This document shows positions 1 to 6,565 of a DNA stretch of 10,994 bases, piece by piece (position 1 is the stretch's first letter; each line of letters begins with the position of its first letter). This stretch comes from Clostridiales bacterium (lineage in GTDB: Bacteria; Bacillota; Clostridia; Oscillospirales; CAG-272), in the NCBI GenBank assembly GCA_004554105.1, contig SFNW01000061.1, forward strand, positions 1 to 10,994, read 5' to 3'. Both the position numbers and the translations under genes were made by a program. The notes under the pieces are model-generated. The model was not told the DNA's origin and ran no database searches. It saw only the letters and a list, made by a program, of their open reading frames with translations.

Positions 1-426
1 ACGCCGCAAAAATACTATTTTACCGACATCGGACTGCGAAACGCCCGTATCAACTTCCGTCAAATTGAAGAGAATCACACGATGGAAAATGTCATCTTCA
101 ACGAGCTGCAAGGGCGCGGCTTCAATGTAGATGTAGGGCTGGTAAGCGTCAATCAAAAGGACGAAAACAATATAAGCATTCGAAAGCAGTTTGAGGTTGA
201 TTTTGTATGCAGCAAAGGCTCAAAGCGATACTATGTGCAATCTGCCTTTGCTATCCCGGGCAGCGACAAACTGCGGCAGGAATCAAATGCTCTCTTGCGG
301 ATAGACGATGCCTTTAAAAAAATCATCATCGTTAAGGACACCCCTGCGCCTTGGTACACCGAAGAGGGAATCTTAATCATCGGTTTGTTCGACTTTCTGC
401 TTCGTGCAGACAGTCTGGACATATAA
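1..426 (+). CDS. AAA-type ATPase, DUF4143 C-terminal part (5' end outside window)
   Basis: The reading frame is open from base 1 and ends at TAA 424-426, so the gene enters from the left and only its last 141 codons are visible. The visible part begins with KYYFTDIGLRNA and continues NFRQIEENHTMENVIFNEL, then EVDFV, KRYYVQSA and a C-terminal GLFDFLL. I recognise this order from the DUF4143 domain at the C-terminus of a large family of bacterial AAA ATPases (AAA_14 followed by DUF4143). The ATPase half with Walker motifs would lie upstream and cannot be checked. ATG 82 is internal to the domain and is not the start. The precise function of the family is unclear; a DNA- or toxin-related role is sometimes suggested, but nothing here tests it. 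The gene is visibly less GC-rich than all its neighbours and lies on the opposite strand, which fits an accessory gene acquired separately. Confidence 0.85.
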   Translation, partial: TPQKYYFTDIGLRNARINFRQIEENHTMENVIFNELQGRGFNVDVGLVSVNQKDENNISIRKQFEVDFVCSKGSKRYYVQSAFAIPGSDKLRQESNALLRIDDAFKKIIIVKDTPAPWYTEEGILIIGLFDFLLRADSLDI

Positions 427-450
427 ATTGAGCTTCACGCACCAAACATA

Positions 451-478
451 AAACGGGACTGCCGAAGCAGTCCCGTTT
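451..478. terminator. Bidirectional intrinsic terminator
   Basis: A perfect 12-bp inverted repeat (AAACGGGACTGC / GCAGTCCCGTTT) surrounds a CGAA loop at 463-466. It is flanked by T-runs on both strands (T at 475-481 on plus, A at 451-453 and nearby on plus). It lies between the convergent ends of the DUF4143 ATPase gene (stop 424-426) and folC (stop 480-482), so it can serve both. On the plus strand the T-run reaches into the folC stop codon. Confidence 0.9.
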
Positions 479-479
479 T

Positions 480-1745
480 TTATCGACCGAACAATTTGCA
501 AATATCCTTGTACATATACAGCGAGCCGAGGATCATCAGCGGGCGACCGTCTTTCTTTGCGGCGGCGACGGCCTCACGCACGGCGGCGGGAATCGTCTCG
601 CAGGGCGTTGCCTCGACGCCGCGGGCGCGGAAAACGGCGGCATACTCTGCCGCGGGGAGTGCGCGGGGATTGTCGGGCGTGAGCGTAAAGACGCGGGCGG
701 CACGCTCGCAGAGAATATCCGCCATGGTTTCATAGGCTTTGTCGCGCATAACGCCGGTCAGAATGTCGACCTTGCCGTCAAAATCGGCTTTTACCGTGTC
801 GATAGCGGCGCGGATGCCCTCCTCGTTATGCCCGCCGTCGAAAATGACGACCGGGTCGCGCGAAAGCAGCTCGAAACGCGCCTGCCAGCGCGTTTTTTCC
901 ATGCCGCGGCGCAGTGCGTCCTCGCTGATCGAAAATCCGATGCCGCGCAGCGTGTCGACGACCTCGCAGACGAGCGCGGCGTTGCGCGGCTGATACAGCC
1001 CGCAAAGTGCGGTGTGCAGTCCGCGCCGCGCCTTGTAATCGAAGGTAACGCCGCAAAGGTCGTGCGCGCCGACCGTAATGGCAGTCGGGTCGACTTTGCA
1101 GAGCGGTGCACCTTTTTCCTCGGCAACCCGCTCAATGACCGCCGCCGCCTCGGGCGCAAGCGCCGCCGTGCAGACCGGGCGACCTGCCTTGATGATGCCC
1201 GCCTTTTCAAAGGCGATCTTGTCGAGCGTATCGCCGAGCAGCTGCATGTGGTCGAGCGCGATGCCGGTGATGACCGAGCAAAGCGGCGATTCGATGACAT
1301 TGGTCGAATCGAGCCTGCCGCCGAGACCGACTTCAAGGATAACAATGTCGCACCGCTTGCGGCGGAACACCTCAAAGGCAATGGCGGTGAGGAGTTCAAA
1401 CTCGGTCGGCTTTTCCCCGAGCGCGTCGGCAAAGCCGCGCACGCGCTCGGTCGCACGGGCGAGCAGATCGTTTGACACGGGGACGCCGTCTATCGCGATG
1501 CGCTCGTTGAACGTGCGGACGTAGGGCGAGGTGAAGCTGCCGACACGATAGCCCGCCTCGTGCAGGATCGTCGACAGAAAAGCCGTCACCGAGCCCTTGC
1601 CGTTCGTGCCGGCAACGTGAATCACCGAAAGGTCGCGCTCGGGATTGCCCATCGCATCGCAGAGCGCACGAATGCGCGAAAGTCCCGGCATACTGCCCTT
1701 CCACGAAACCGAATGGATATATTGCAGTGCCTCGGTATAGTTCAT
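480..1745 (-). CDS. folC: Bifunctional dihydrofolate synthase / folylpolyglutamate synthase
   Basis: FolC is an ATP-dependent Mur-ligase-family enzyme that adds glutamate to dihydropteroate and/or to reduced folates, keeping them in the cytoplasm and active as cofactors. The 421-residue product has the usual family length and motifs: P-loop GTNGKGS at 46-52, FTSPY at 71-75, EVGLGGRLDSTN at 138-149, LDHMQLLG from 164, and DGGHN at 302-306 in the C-terminal domain, ending in GSLYMYKDI. The open frame continues upstream to 1940, but ATG 1745 is chosen because the protein then begins MNYTEALQYI, as is typical for FolC. This ATG also overlaps the folT stop as ATGA (1742-1745), and GGAG lies just upstream inside folT. 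It is co-transcribed and probably translationally coupled with folT, and so sits under the same folate riboswitch. Whether both activities are present cannot be told from motifs alone. Confidence 0.95.
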   Translation of the reverse strand: MNYTEALQYIHSVSWKGSMPGLSRIRALCDAMGNPERDLSVIHVAGTNGKGSVTAFLSTILHEAGYRVGSFTSPYVRTFNERIAIDGVPVSNDLLARATERVRGFADALGEKPTEFELLTAIAFEVFRRKRCDIVILEVGLGGRLDSTNVIESPLCSVITGIALDHMQLLGDTLDKIAFEKAGIIKAGRPVCTAALAPEAAAVIERVAEEKGAPLCKVDPTAITVGAHDLCGVTFDYKARRGLHTALCGLYQPRNAALVCEVVDTLRGIGFSISEDALRRGMEKTRWQARFELLSRDPVVIFDGGHNEEGIRAAIDTVKADFDGKVDILTGVMRDKAYETMADILCERAARVFTLTPDNPRALPAAEYAAVFRARGVEATPCETIPAAVREAVAAAKKDGRPLMILGSLYMYKDICKLFGR

Positions 1746-2254
1746 GTTCGCTCCAGAAGCGCATAAAGCGCTTTGTTTTTCAAAATCAGTGTGAGAATCA
1801 CAAATTCCAGCGAGCCGACGACGAGAATCGTCGGAATCCGCAGTGCCAGCGCGGGCAGCGGCGTGCCGAAATAGAGCCACAGACCGAAGCTCTTGACAAG
1901 CAGCGAGCCGACGAAGTACGCCGACACAATCGAAAGCCAAAGTCGCGGCTTTTCGGTAACACCGCGCTTGCCGAACAGCCCCGCCATGCAGCCGAACAGC
2001 CCCGCGCCGAGCGTGATGATCGGGTTGACGGCATAGCCGTGAATCAGACAGCCGAGCAGGTCGCCGACGACCGCTACAATCGCGCCGCAGACCGGACCGA
2101 ACAGGTAGCCGCAGAGCAAAATCGGCGTGTTTTCAAAGCTGAAGCGCAGAAAATCGTTGCCGATTTGCAGCAGTTTCAGGACGGCGCTGAGCGCGGCGAA
2201 GAGCGCGAGGCGCGCGAGCAGGCGGGTGGAAAAGAGTTTTTTTGCGTTTGACAT
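1742..2254 (-). CDS. folT: Folate ECF transporter S component (FolT-like)
   Basis: This is a 170-residue, very hydrophobic protein with about six predicted membrane segments (roughly 11-31, 42-62, 64-73, 78-95, 105-128 and 141-160). It carries the S-component hallmarks: an ARLALFAALSAVL stretch near the N-terminus and a PILLCGYLFGPVCGAIV stretch followed by GDLLG. Substrate-specific S components bind a vitamin and dock on a shared energizing module (EcfA/A'/T), which is not in this window. Folate is inferred as the substrate from two context facts: folC follows with a 4-nt ATGA overlap, and a tetrahydrofolate riboswitch lies in the leader. Start ATG 2254 is chosen over the longer open frame (to 2413) because GGAGGT lies 6 nt upstream and the longer frame would run through the riboswitch. 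Specificity by sequence alone would be uncertain. Confidence 0.9.
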   Translation of the reverse strand: MSNAKKLFSTRLLARLALFAALSAVLKLLQIGNDFLRFSFENTPILLCGYLFGPVCGAIVAVVGDLLGCLIHGYAVNPIITLGAGLFGCMAGLFGKRGVTEKPRLWLSIVSAYFVGSLLVKSFGLWLYFGTPLPALALRIPTILVVGSLEFVILTLILKNKALYALLERT

Positions 2255-2257
2255 GGA

Positions 2258-2304
2258 AATACCTCCGTCATAGAGCGGTATCCCACACTCGTAACGGAGG
2301 TATT
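2258..2304 (-). promoter_or_regulatory. SD-sequestering hairpin of folT leader
   Basis: An 11-bp perfect inverted repeat (AATACCTCCGT at 2304-2294 and ACGGAGGTATT at 2268-2258, minus-strand reading) places the folT Shine-Dalgarno GGAGGT inside the right arm. The 25-nt connecting segment can itself fold further (GAGTG.. with CGCTC around a GATA turn). A hairpin of this strength would block ribosome access. It lies directly downstream of the THF aptamer, so it is read as the translational expression platform. There is no U-run after it, so it is not a terminator. Confidence 0.8.
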
Positions 2305-2326
2305 GCGGCATAAGTCGTAAAATCCG

Positions 2327-2438
2327 TACAGCGGGATGCAGAAGACGCACCGCAGAGGCGGCAAACCTGCCGTCCCATTTCGTCCGTCCCGCAACTCCCC
2401 GTCGGTTCGGCACTCAACGCGCGTATTCCTACTCTGTA
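2327..2438 (-). promoter_or_regulatory. Tetrahydrofolate (THF) riboswitch aptamer
   Basis: Read on the minus strand, the leader holds the conserved blocks of the THF aptamer in the right order. These are AGAGTAGG, CGCGTTGAGTG (family: GCGUUAAGUG), a variable hairpin arm, GGGACGGCAGG, a short GCCGC/GCGGT stem, GGTGCG, and GCATCCCGC at the 3' side. The closing helix is TACAG (2438-2434) with CTGTA (2331-2327). The GAATACGC segment pairs with GCGTCTTC with one mismatch. THF riboswitches are known upstream of folate transport and folate metabolism genes in Bacillota, and folT-folC follow here. The call rests on motif recognition by eye; a covariance model was not run. The hairpin arm between the conserved blocks is longer than in the commonest examples. 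Confidence 0.85.
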
Positions 2439-2450
2439 AAATCGAATCCT

Positions 2451-2479
2451 ATTATACGACGAATCCTGCGATTATGCAA
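2451..2479 (-). promoter_or_regulatory. Promoter of folT-folC
   Basis: The -35 TTGCAT (2479-2474) and perfect -10 TATAAT (2456-2451) are separated by exactly 17 bp. Transcription would begin near 2444, about six bases before the first base of the THF aptamer, which is the spacing expected if the aptamer is the very 5' end of the mRNA. The -35 overlaps the nadE stop codon, and no terminator is seen after nadE. Confidence 0.8.
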
Positions 2480-4412
2480 GACTTTTTTCGATATTTTCAA
2501 CCTCGGCGAGAAAAGCCTCTGCAGACGCGTCGGACGGCATACGGAAATCGCTGCGCGGCGACAGCGTAACCGAGCCGACCTTCGGGCCGTCGGGCAGGCA
2601 GGTCCGCTTGAACTGCTGTGCAAAGAAGCGGCGGACGAACATCTTCAGCCATGCGGCAATCGTCTTTGCGTCGTATTCGCCCGCAAAGGCATAAAGCGCA
2701 AGTCGGAAAATCTTGCGCGGGCGGCAGCCCATGCGCACCATGTGATAGAGGAAGAAATCGTGCAGCTCGTAAGGACCGACAATCTGCTCGGTCACCTGCG
2801 AGATTACGCCGTCCTTCGGCGGCAGCAGCTCGGGGCTGACCGGAGTTGCGAGAATGTCGAAGAGCGCGGCGGAAAGCGCGTCCCTGCCCTCGGCTTTGTA
2901 GCGTTCGGCGGCGCGGCGCACGATGTGGCGCACCAGCGTTTTCGGCACCGAGGCGTTGACGCCGTACATCGACATGTGGTCGCCGTTGTAGGTCGCAAAG
3001 CCGAGCGCCAGCTCCGAGAGGTCGCCCGTGCCGACGACAAGCCCGCCCTCCTTGTTGGCGAGGTCCATCAATATCTGCGTGCGCTCGCGTGCCTGACAGT
3101 TTTCATAGGTGACGTCGTGCGTCTCGGGATTCTGCCCGATGTCGCGGAAATGAATGTCGACCGCCTCCTTGATGTCGATGTCGGAGAAGGTCGTGCCGAG
3201 CGTGCGCGAGAGGGTCTCGGCATTGGATTTCGTGCGCTTCGTCGTGCCGAAGCAGGGCATCGTCACGGTGTGAATGTCGGTCATCGGGCGACCGAGCAGC
3301 TCGCAGGCGCGCACCGCGACGAGCAGTGCAAGGCAGGAATCCAGCCCGCCCGAAAGCCCGAGAACGAGCGACTTTGCGTGCGCCGCCTGCATCCGGCGGG
3401 CAAGCCCGCGCGACTGGATTTCGAGAATGCGGTCGCAGCGGTCGTTTTTCTCACCGTCGTCGGCGGGGACGAAGGGGTGACGGTCGACAAATCGGGTGAG
3501 CTTCGTCTCGCAGACGCCGCCCGCCGAAAACGTGACGCGCGCATAGCCGCCCGAGGCAAAGTCGGCAAAGGTATTCATCTTGACGCGCTCGAGCGCGAGC
3601 TTTTCGCAGTCGATTTCGCTTAACGTGAAGCTGTCTTGCGCAAAGGGCTTGCTCTCGGCAAGCACCGCGCCGTTTTCGCAAATCAGGTTGTGCCCCGAGA
3701 ACACGAGGTCGGTCGAGGACTCGCCCTCTCCCGCATCGGCATAGACATAGGCGCAGAGCGCGCGGGCGCTGCTCGTCTGCACGAGCATACGGCGGTAGGA
3801 ATCCTTGCCGACCAGCTCATTGGAAGCCGAGAGATTGCAGATCACCGTCGCGCCCGCCGCCGCATGGCGGAGCGAGGGCGGCGCGGACACCCACAAATCC
3901 TCGCAGATTTCGACCGCGAGGACGAATGCGGGGACTTCTTCCATGGTGAAAAGCTGCTTCGTGCCGAGCAGAATATCAAAGCCGCAGACGCTGACCGGAA
4001 CATTTTCGGGCAGAGCCGGCGCGAAATGGCGGCTCTCGTAAAACTCGCGGTAGTCGGGAATATGGCTCTTCGGCACGAGTCCGAGCAGTCTGCCGTCCGT
4101 GACGACGGCGGCGCAGTTGTAAAGGCGGTTGCCGTAAGCGTAGGGCAGACCGACGAGCGTCAGCACCGAGCAGCCCTTCGACCCCGCAATGACGCTGCCG
4201 AGCGCGGCTTCCGCATCGGCGAGCAGCTTGGTCTGGAAAAAGAGGTCGGCACAGGTGTAGCCGGTGAGAAACAGTTCGGGCAGAACAAGCAGCTTTGCCC
4301 CTGCCTTATCGGCGCGCCGCATGGCGTCGAGTACCGCCGCCGCATTTTTTGCGGGGTCGGCGAGCGTCACGGCGGGACTGTACGCCGCGACCTTTACAAA
4401 TCCGTCTTTCAT
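2472..4412 (-). CDS. nadE: Glutamine-dependent NAD(+) synthetase
   Basis: NadE makes NAD+ from deamido-NAD+ (nicotinic acid adenine dinucleotide), ATP and ammonia released from glutamine, the last step of NAD synthesis in the cytoplasm. The 646-residue product has the two-domain form. An N-terminal nitrilase-type glutaminase domain carries the Glu-Lys-Cys triad E46 (LPELFLTGY), K115 (VPKSHIPDY) and C170 (VEICEDLW). A C-terminal synthetase domain carries the ATP-binding SGGLDS loop at 354-359, followed by GTGDLSELALG. This is the long, glutamine-using form rather than the short ammonia-using one. The open frame extends to 4703, but ATG 4412 is chosen because the homologous region begins at MKDGFVKVAAYSP and AAAGGA lies about 8 nt upstream. 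It has its own promoter and sits between the terminator of the replication genes and the folT promoter, so it is probably transcribed alone or with read-through into folT. Confidence 0.96.
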   Translation of the reverse strand: MKDGFVKVAAYSPAVTLADPAKNAAAVLDAMRRADKAGAKLLVLPELFLTGYTCADLFFQTKLLADAEAALGSVIAGSKGCSVLTLVGLPYAYGNRLYNCAAVVTDGRLLGLVPKSHIPDYREFYESRHFAPALPENVPVSVCGFDILLGTKQLFTMEEVPAFVLAVEICEDLWVSAPPSLRHAAAGATVICNLSASNELVGKDSYRRMLVQTSSARALCAYVYADAGEGESSTDLVFSGHNLICENGAVLAESKPFAQDSFTLSEIDCEKLALERVKMNTFADFASGGYARVTFSAGGVCETKLTRFVDRHPFVPADDGEKNDRCDRILEIQSRGLARRMQAAHAKSLVLGLSGGLDSCLALLVAVRACELLGRPMTDIHTVTMPCFGTTKRTKSNAETLSRTLGTTFSDIDIKEAVDIHFRDIGQNPETHDVTYENCQARERTQILMDLANKEGGLVVGTGDLSELALGFATYNGDHMSMYGVNASVPKTLVRHIVRRAAERYKAEGRDALSAALFDILATPVSPELLPPKDGVISQVTEQIVGPYELHDFFLYHMVRMGCRPRKIFRLALYAFAGEYDAKTIAAWLKMFVRRFFAQQFKRTCLPDGPKVGSVTLSPRSDFRMPSDASAEAFLAEVENIEKSLA

Positions 4413-4478
4413 GTTGTGTTCCTTTATATCAGATTTGCCGCCCTGTGGGGCGGATAGATTGAGCAATTCGTTTTTATC

Positions 4479-4487
4479 ATTATAACA
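4479..4487 (-). promoter_or_regulatory. Extended -10 promoter of nadE
   Basis: On the minus strand, TGT followed by TATAAT forms an extended -10 element 67 nt upstream of the nadE start. No good -35 hexamer lies 16-19 bp upstream (best is CCTACA at 16 bp, three matches). The segment further upstream (about 4507-4533) is rich in A and T runs that could act as an UP element. The promoter lies after the terminator at 4579-4605, which supports an independent nadE transcript. Confidence 0.65.
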
Positions 4488-4578
4488 CAAAAGTAACGAA
4501 TGTAGGCATTTTTGCGTATTTTTTGCAAAAAAATCGCGGTCTAACGCTCTGTGCGGCGTTTCCGACAGTTGCAAACGC

Positions 4579-4605
4579 AAAAAAGTCGGCTGCGCCGACT
4601 TTTTT
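4579..4605 (-). terminator. Intrinsic terminator after the dnaC-like gene
   Basis: A perfect 12-bp inverted repeat (AAAAAAGTCGGC / GCCGACTTTTTT) has a 3-nt loop at 4591-4593. On the minus strand it starts 6 nt after the stop codon of the dnaC-like gene and ends in a run of six U. It closes the long minus-strand gene series. The A-run on the other arm makes it symmetric, so it would also stop plus-strand transcription. Confidence 0.9.
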
Positions 4606-4611
4606 GTATCT

Positions 4612-5577
4612 TTATTCCCGTTCGACCTTTTTTTTGCGGACGTCCTCTCCGCAGAAGACGAGCGGCGTGTATTCGCCGAACAGGCGCGAGGCGATGCGCT
4701 CACCGTAGCGCGCGGTCAGTTCCGCCGCGCTCAGGTTGGTGCTGATGACGGTCGACAGCCCGCGAATCAGGCGGGTGTTGACAATGTCGTACAGGCAGGC
4801 GTTTGTAAACGCGCTGCCGAACTCCGCGCCGAGGTCGTCGACAATCAGCAGTTCAACCGTGAGATAGCGGTCGGTGTCGTCGGGCGTACCCTTGAATTTT
4901 GCGCCTTCAAACGCGGAGAAAATATGCGTCGCCGTATCGTACAGCACATCGCAGCCGCAGTCGATAACCGTCTTGGCAATCGCGCTCGATAAGTGCGTCT
5001 TGCCCAGCCCCGTCCCGCCGAGGAACAGCAGCGAGCCGCTCTTTTTCGGCACGAAATGCGCCGCAAAGTCGCGCGCGGTCTCGAAATTGTGCTTCATGCG
5101 TGAAAAGACCGCAGGGTCGTTTTTGTAATAGTCGAGCGAAAAGCTCTCAAACGACTGCGTGGCGACAAGCCGCGCGACGCCCGCCGTCTCATAGCCGCGA
5201 AGCGTCAGCGCACGGCGGAAGCAGGAACACATCTTTCCGTCGACAAAGCCGGTGTCGCCGCAAAGCTCGCACTCGTATTTCACATCGCTGTAATCGGCGG
5301 GATAGCCGTTCGCGCGCAACAACTCGGTGCGCGCACTGCGCAAATCTTCGGTCTCGCGGCGGATTTTCGCAATCCGCGCTTCCAGTCCCTCGCGCCCTGC
5401 CATTGCCGCGCCCATGATGCGGCGTGCAGTGTCGGCAAGCGCGGCGTCCAGCTCGGCAACGCCCTCTACCTTTTCGGCAAGTTCTTTTTGTCGCTGCTCC
5501 GCCCTTTCCCGAGCAAGGAGAGGCTTCTTTTCAAATTCTTCCCGAAGCGCGTAGTAGTTTTCGTTGTTGTAACTCAT
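4612..5577 (-). CDS. DnaC/DnaI-type helicase loader ATPase
   Basis: This 321-residue AAA+ protein probably loads the replicative helicase onto DNA. The N-terminal ~90 residues are charged, Glu/Arg/Ala-rich and likely coiled-coil. Next comes a zinc-binding knuckle CELCGDTG..CSC (C103, C106, C117, C119), as found in DnaI-type loaders of Bacillota. The ATPase core has Walker A GGTGLGKTHL (187-196), Walker B LLIVDDLG (243-250), sensor I STN (279-281) and an arginine-finger segment GERIASRLF (292-300). ATG 5577 overlaps the stop of the preceding DnaD-domain gene as ATGA, with a G-rich site (GGGGGA) just upstream, so the two are translationally coupled. This pairing of a DnaD-domain gene with a loader is common in Bacillota and is strong support for a replication role. 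It could alternatively be an IstB-like transposition ATPase, but the zinc knuckle, the neighbour and the absence of a transposase argue against that. Confidence 0.9.
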   Translation of the reverse strand: MSYNNENYYALREEFEKKPLLARERAEQRQKELAEKVEGVAELDAALADTARRIMGAAMAGREGLEARIAKIRRETEDLRSARTELLRANGYPADYSDVKYECELCGDTGFVDGKMCSCFRRALTLRGYETAGVARLVATQSFESFSLDYYKNDPAVFSRMKHNFETARDFAAHFVPKKSGSLLFLGGTGLGKTHLSSAIAKTVIDCGCDVLYDTATHIFSAFEGAKFKGTPDDTDRYLTVELLIVDDLGAEFGSAFTNACLYDIVNTRLIRGLSTVISTNLSAAELTARYGERIASRLFGEYTPLVFCGEDVRKKKVERE

Positions 5578-6563
5578 GTTTTGTCCCCCGTGCCGCCGTA
5601 GGAGCGGCGCAGTGCTTTTTCAAAAAAGTCGTCCGCATCGAAGCTCTGCGGCTTTTTGCCGCCGTCGGGTTTTCCCGCGCTTTTTTTGCCGCCCTTGGCG
5701 TTTTCGACATCGGCGGGCGTCTTATATCCCGCCTCGTGCCATGCGCGCAAAATCGACGCGGCGTAGGCGATCGACGGCTTGCCGGTCGCGTTTATCGTCT
5801 TTTCGTAGGCGAGCGAAATCATATCCTCGCCGTAGCCGTATTCGTCAAACCACGCATTCAGCGCGGCGCTTTCCCGCGCGGTCAGCGCCCGCGCGCCCAG
5901 CCCGAACAGTCTGCGCACGACGCCCTCGTTCGACTCGCTGCTCTCGCGCTGCCGAAGCCACTCTTCGAGCGCCTCGGGGGTGGTGATTCCCTTGTCGATA
6001 AGGTCGTAGGCGACTTTTTCGACATAGCGCAGCGGCTTTTCCTTTTTGCAGACAAAATAGCCGACAAGGCTCAGGATAAACTCACCCGACAGGCGGAGCG
6101 AGGAATAGAGCGATGCGACAATCTCGATTTCGCTCTCGTTGAAAATCCAGCCCGCGGTCTGCTGCGCCGCGTCGAGCAGCGAGCGGAACTCGGCATTTTC
6201 ATTTGCAACCCTGCAAAGTTCCGCCGCATTCAGCCGCATTCGCCGCTTTTCGCGCAGTTGCTTTTTATCGGTCTCGGCAGCGTCCCGTGCGGTCGCTTCG
6301 CTTTGCTTTGCCGCGTCGGTCTGCCGTCTCGATACGCCAAGGAGACCCGCGCCGCGCCAGAATTTGACCGAGGAGCGCACCTCGCTCTCGGAGAGTGCCA
6401 GCGCGTCTGCGGCGTCCTTCGGCTCAAAGTCGCGCCCGTCCGCGTCGCAGAGCGCGGCGTAGACCAGTACGCGCAAATCCGACGCGTCCGCGTCGGCAAG
6501 CAGAGGCTCGACGGCGCGCGGCAGGATTGGATTGTTCTGTTTTCCGTCGATCTTCAGCTTCAT
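5574..6563 (-). CDS. DnaD-domain replication initiation protein
   Basis: The 329-residue product has an N-terminal winged-helix-like region (about 25-80, with an ALALSESEVRSSVKFWRGAGLL helix pair) and a charged linker (about 81-110). Two DnaD/DnaB_2-type helical domains follow (about 112-205 and 214-283). The second ends in the family's Y-x3-I-L-x2-W signature (Y267, I271, W275). The C-terminal tail is Lys/Gly-rich and then acidic. Proteins of this type (DnaD and DnaB of Bacillus) remodel DNA and help load the helicase at the origin or at restart sites. Its stop overlaps the start of the dnaC-like loader gene as ATGA. It begins only 2 nt after the rex stop, with a weak GGAAG site inside the end of rex, so translation probably depends on rex translation. 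Whether it is the functional DnaD or DnaB equivalent cannot be decided here. Confidence 0.85.
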   Translation of the reverse strand: MKLKIDGKQNNPILPRAVEPLLADADASDLRVLVYAALCDADGRDFEPKDAADALALSESEVRSSVKFWRGAGLLGVSRRQTDAAKQSEATARDAAETDKKQLREKRRMRLNAAELCRVANENAEFRSLLDAAQQTAGWIFNESEIEIVASLYSSLRLSGEFILSLVGYFVCKKEKPLRYVEKVAYDLIDKGITTPEALEEWLRQRESSESNEGVVRRLFGLGARALTARESAALNAWFDEYGYGEDMISLAYEKTINATGKPSIAYAASILRAWHEAGYKTPADVENAKGGKKSAGKPDGGKKPQSFDADDFFEKALRRSYGGTGDKT

Positions 6564-6565
6564 CT

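Noticed and set aside
828..1475. Plus-strand open frame of 215 codons
   Set aside because: It lies antisense within folC, has no ribosome site and is rich in Arg/Ala as expected for a shadow frame in GC-rich DNA.
1746..1940. N-terminal extension of folC
   Set aside because: It would overlap almost 200 bases of folT; the ATGA junction and GGAG site support the shorter start.
2742..4457. Long plus-strand open frames (2742-3623 and 3636-4457)
   Set aside because: Both are antisense to nadE, whose motifs are complete; they match no family I know and have Arg/Gly/Ala-rich shadow composition.
4479..4501. Rex operator overlapping the nadE promoter
   Set aside because: The region contains TTAC and GTGTTATAA segments but no symmetrical TTGTTAA/TTAACAA pair, so there is no real match.
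4413..4703. N-terminal extension of nadE
   Set aside because: It would pass through the promoter, the terminator and the end of the dnaC-like gene, and the added residues resemble no NadE.
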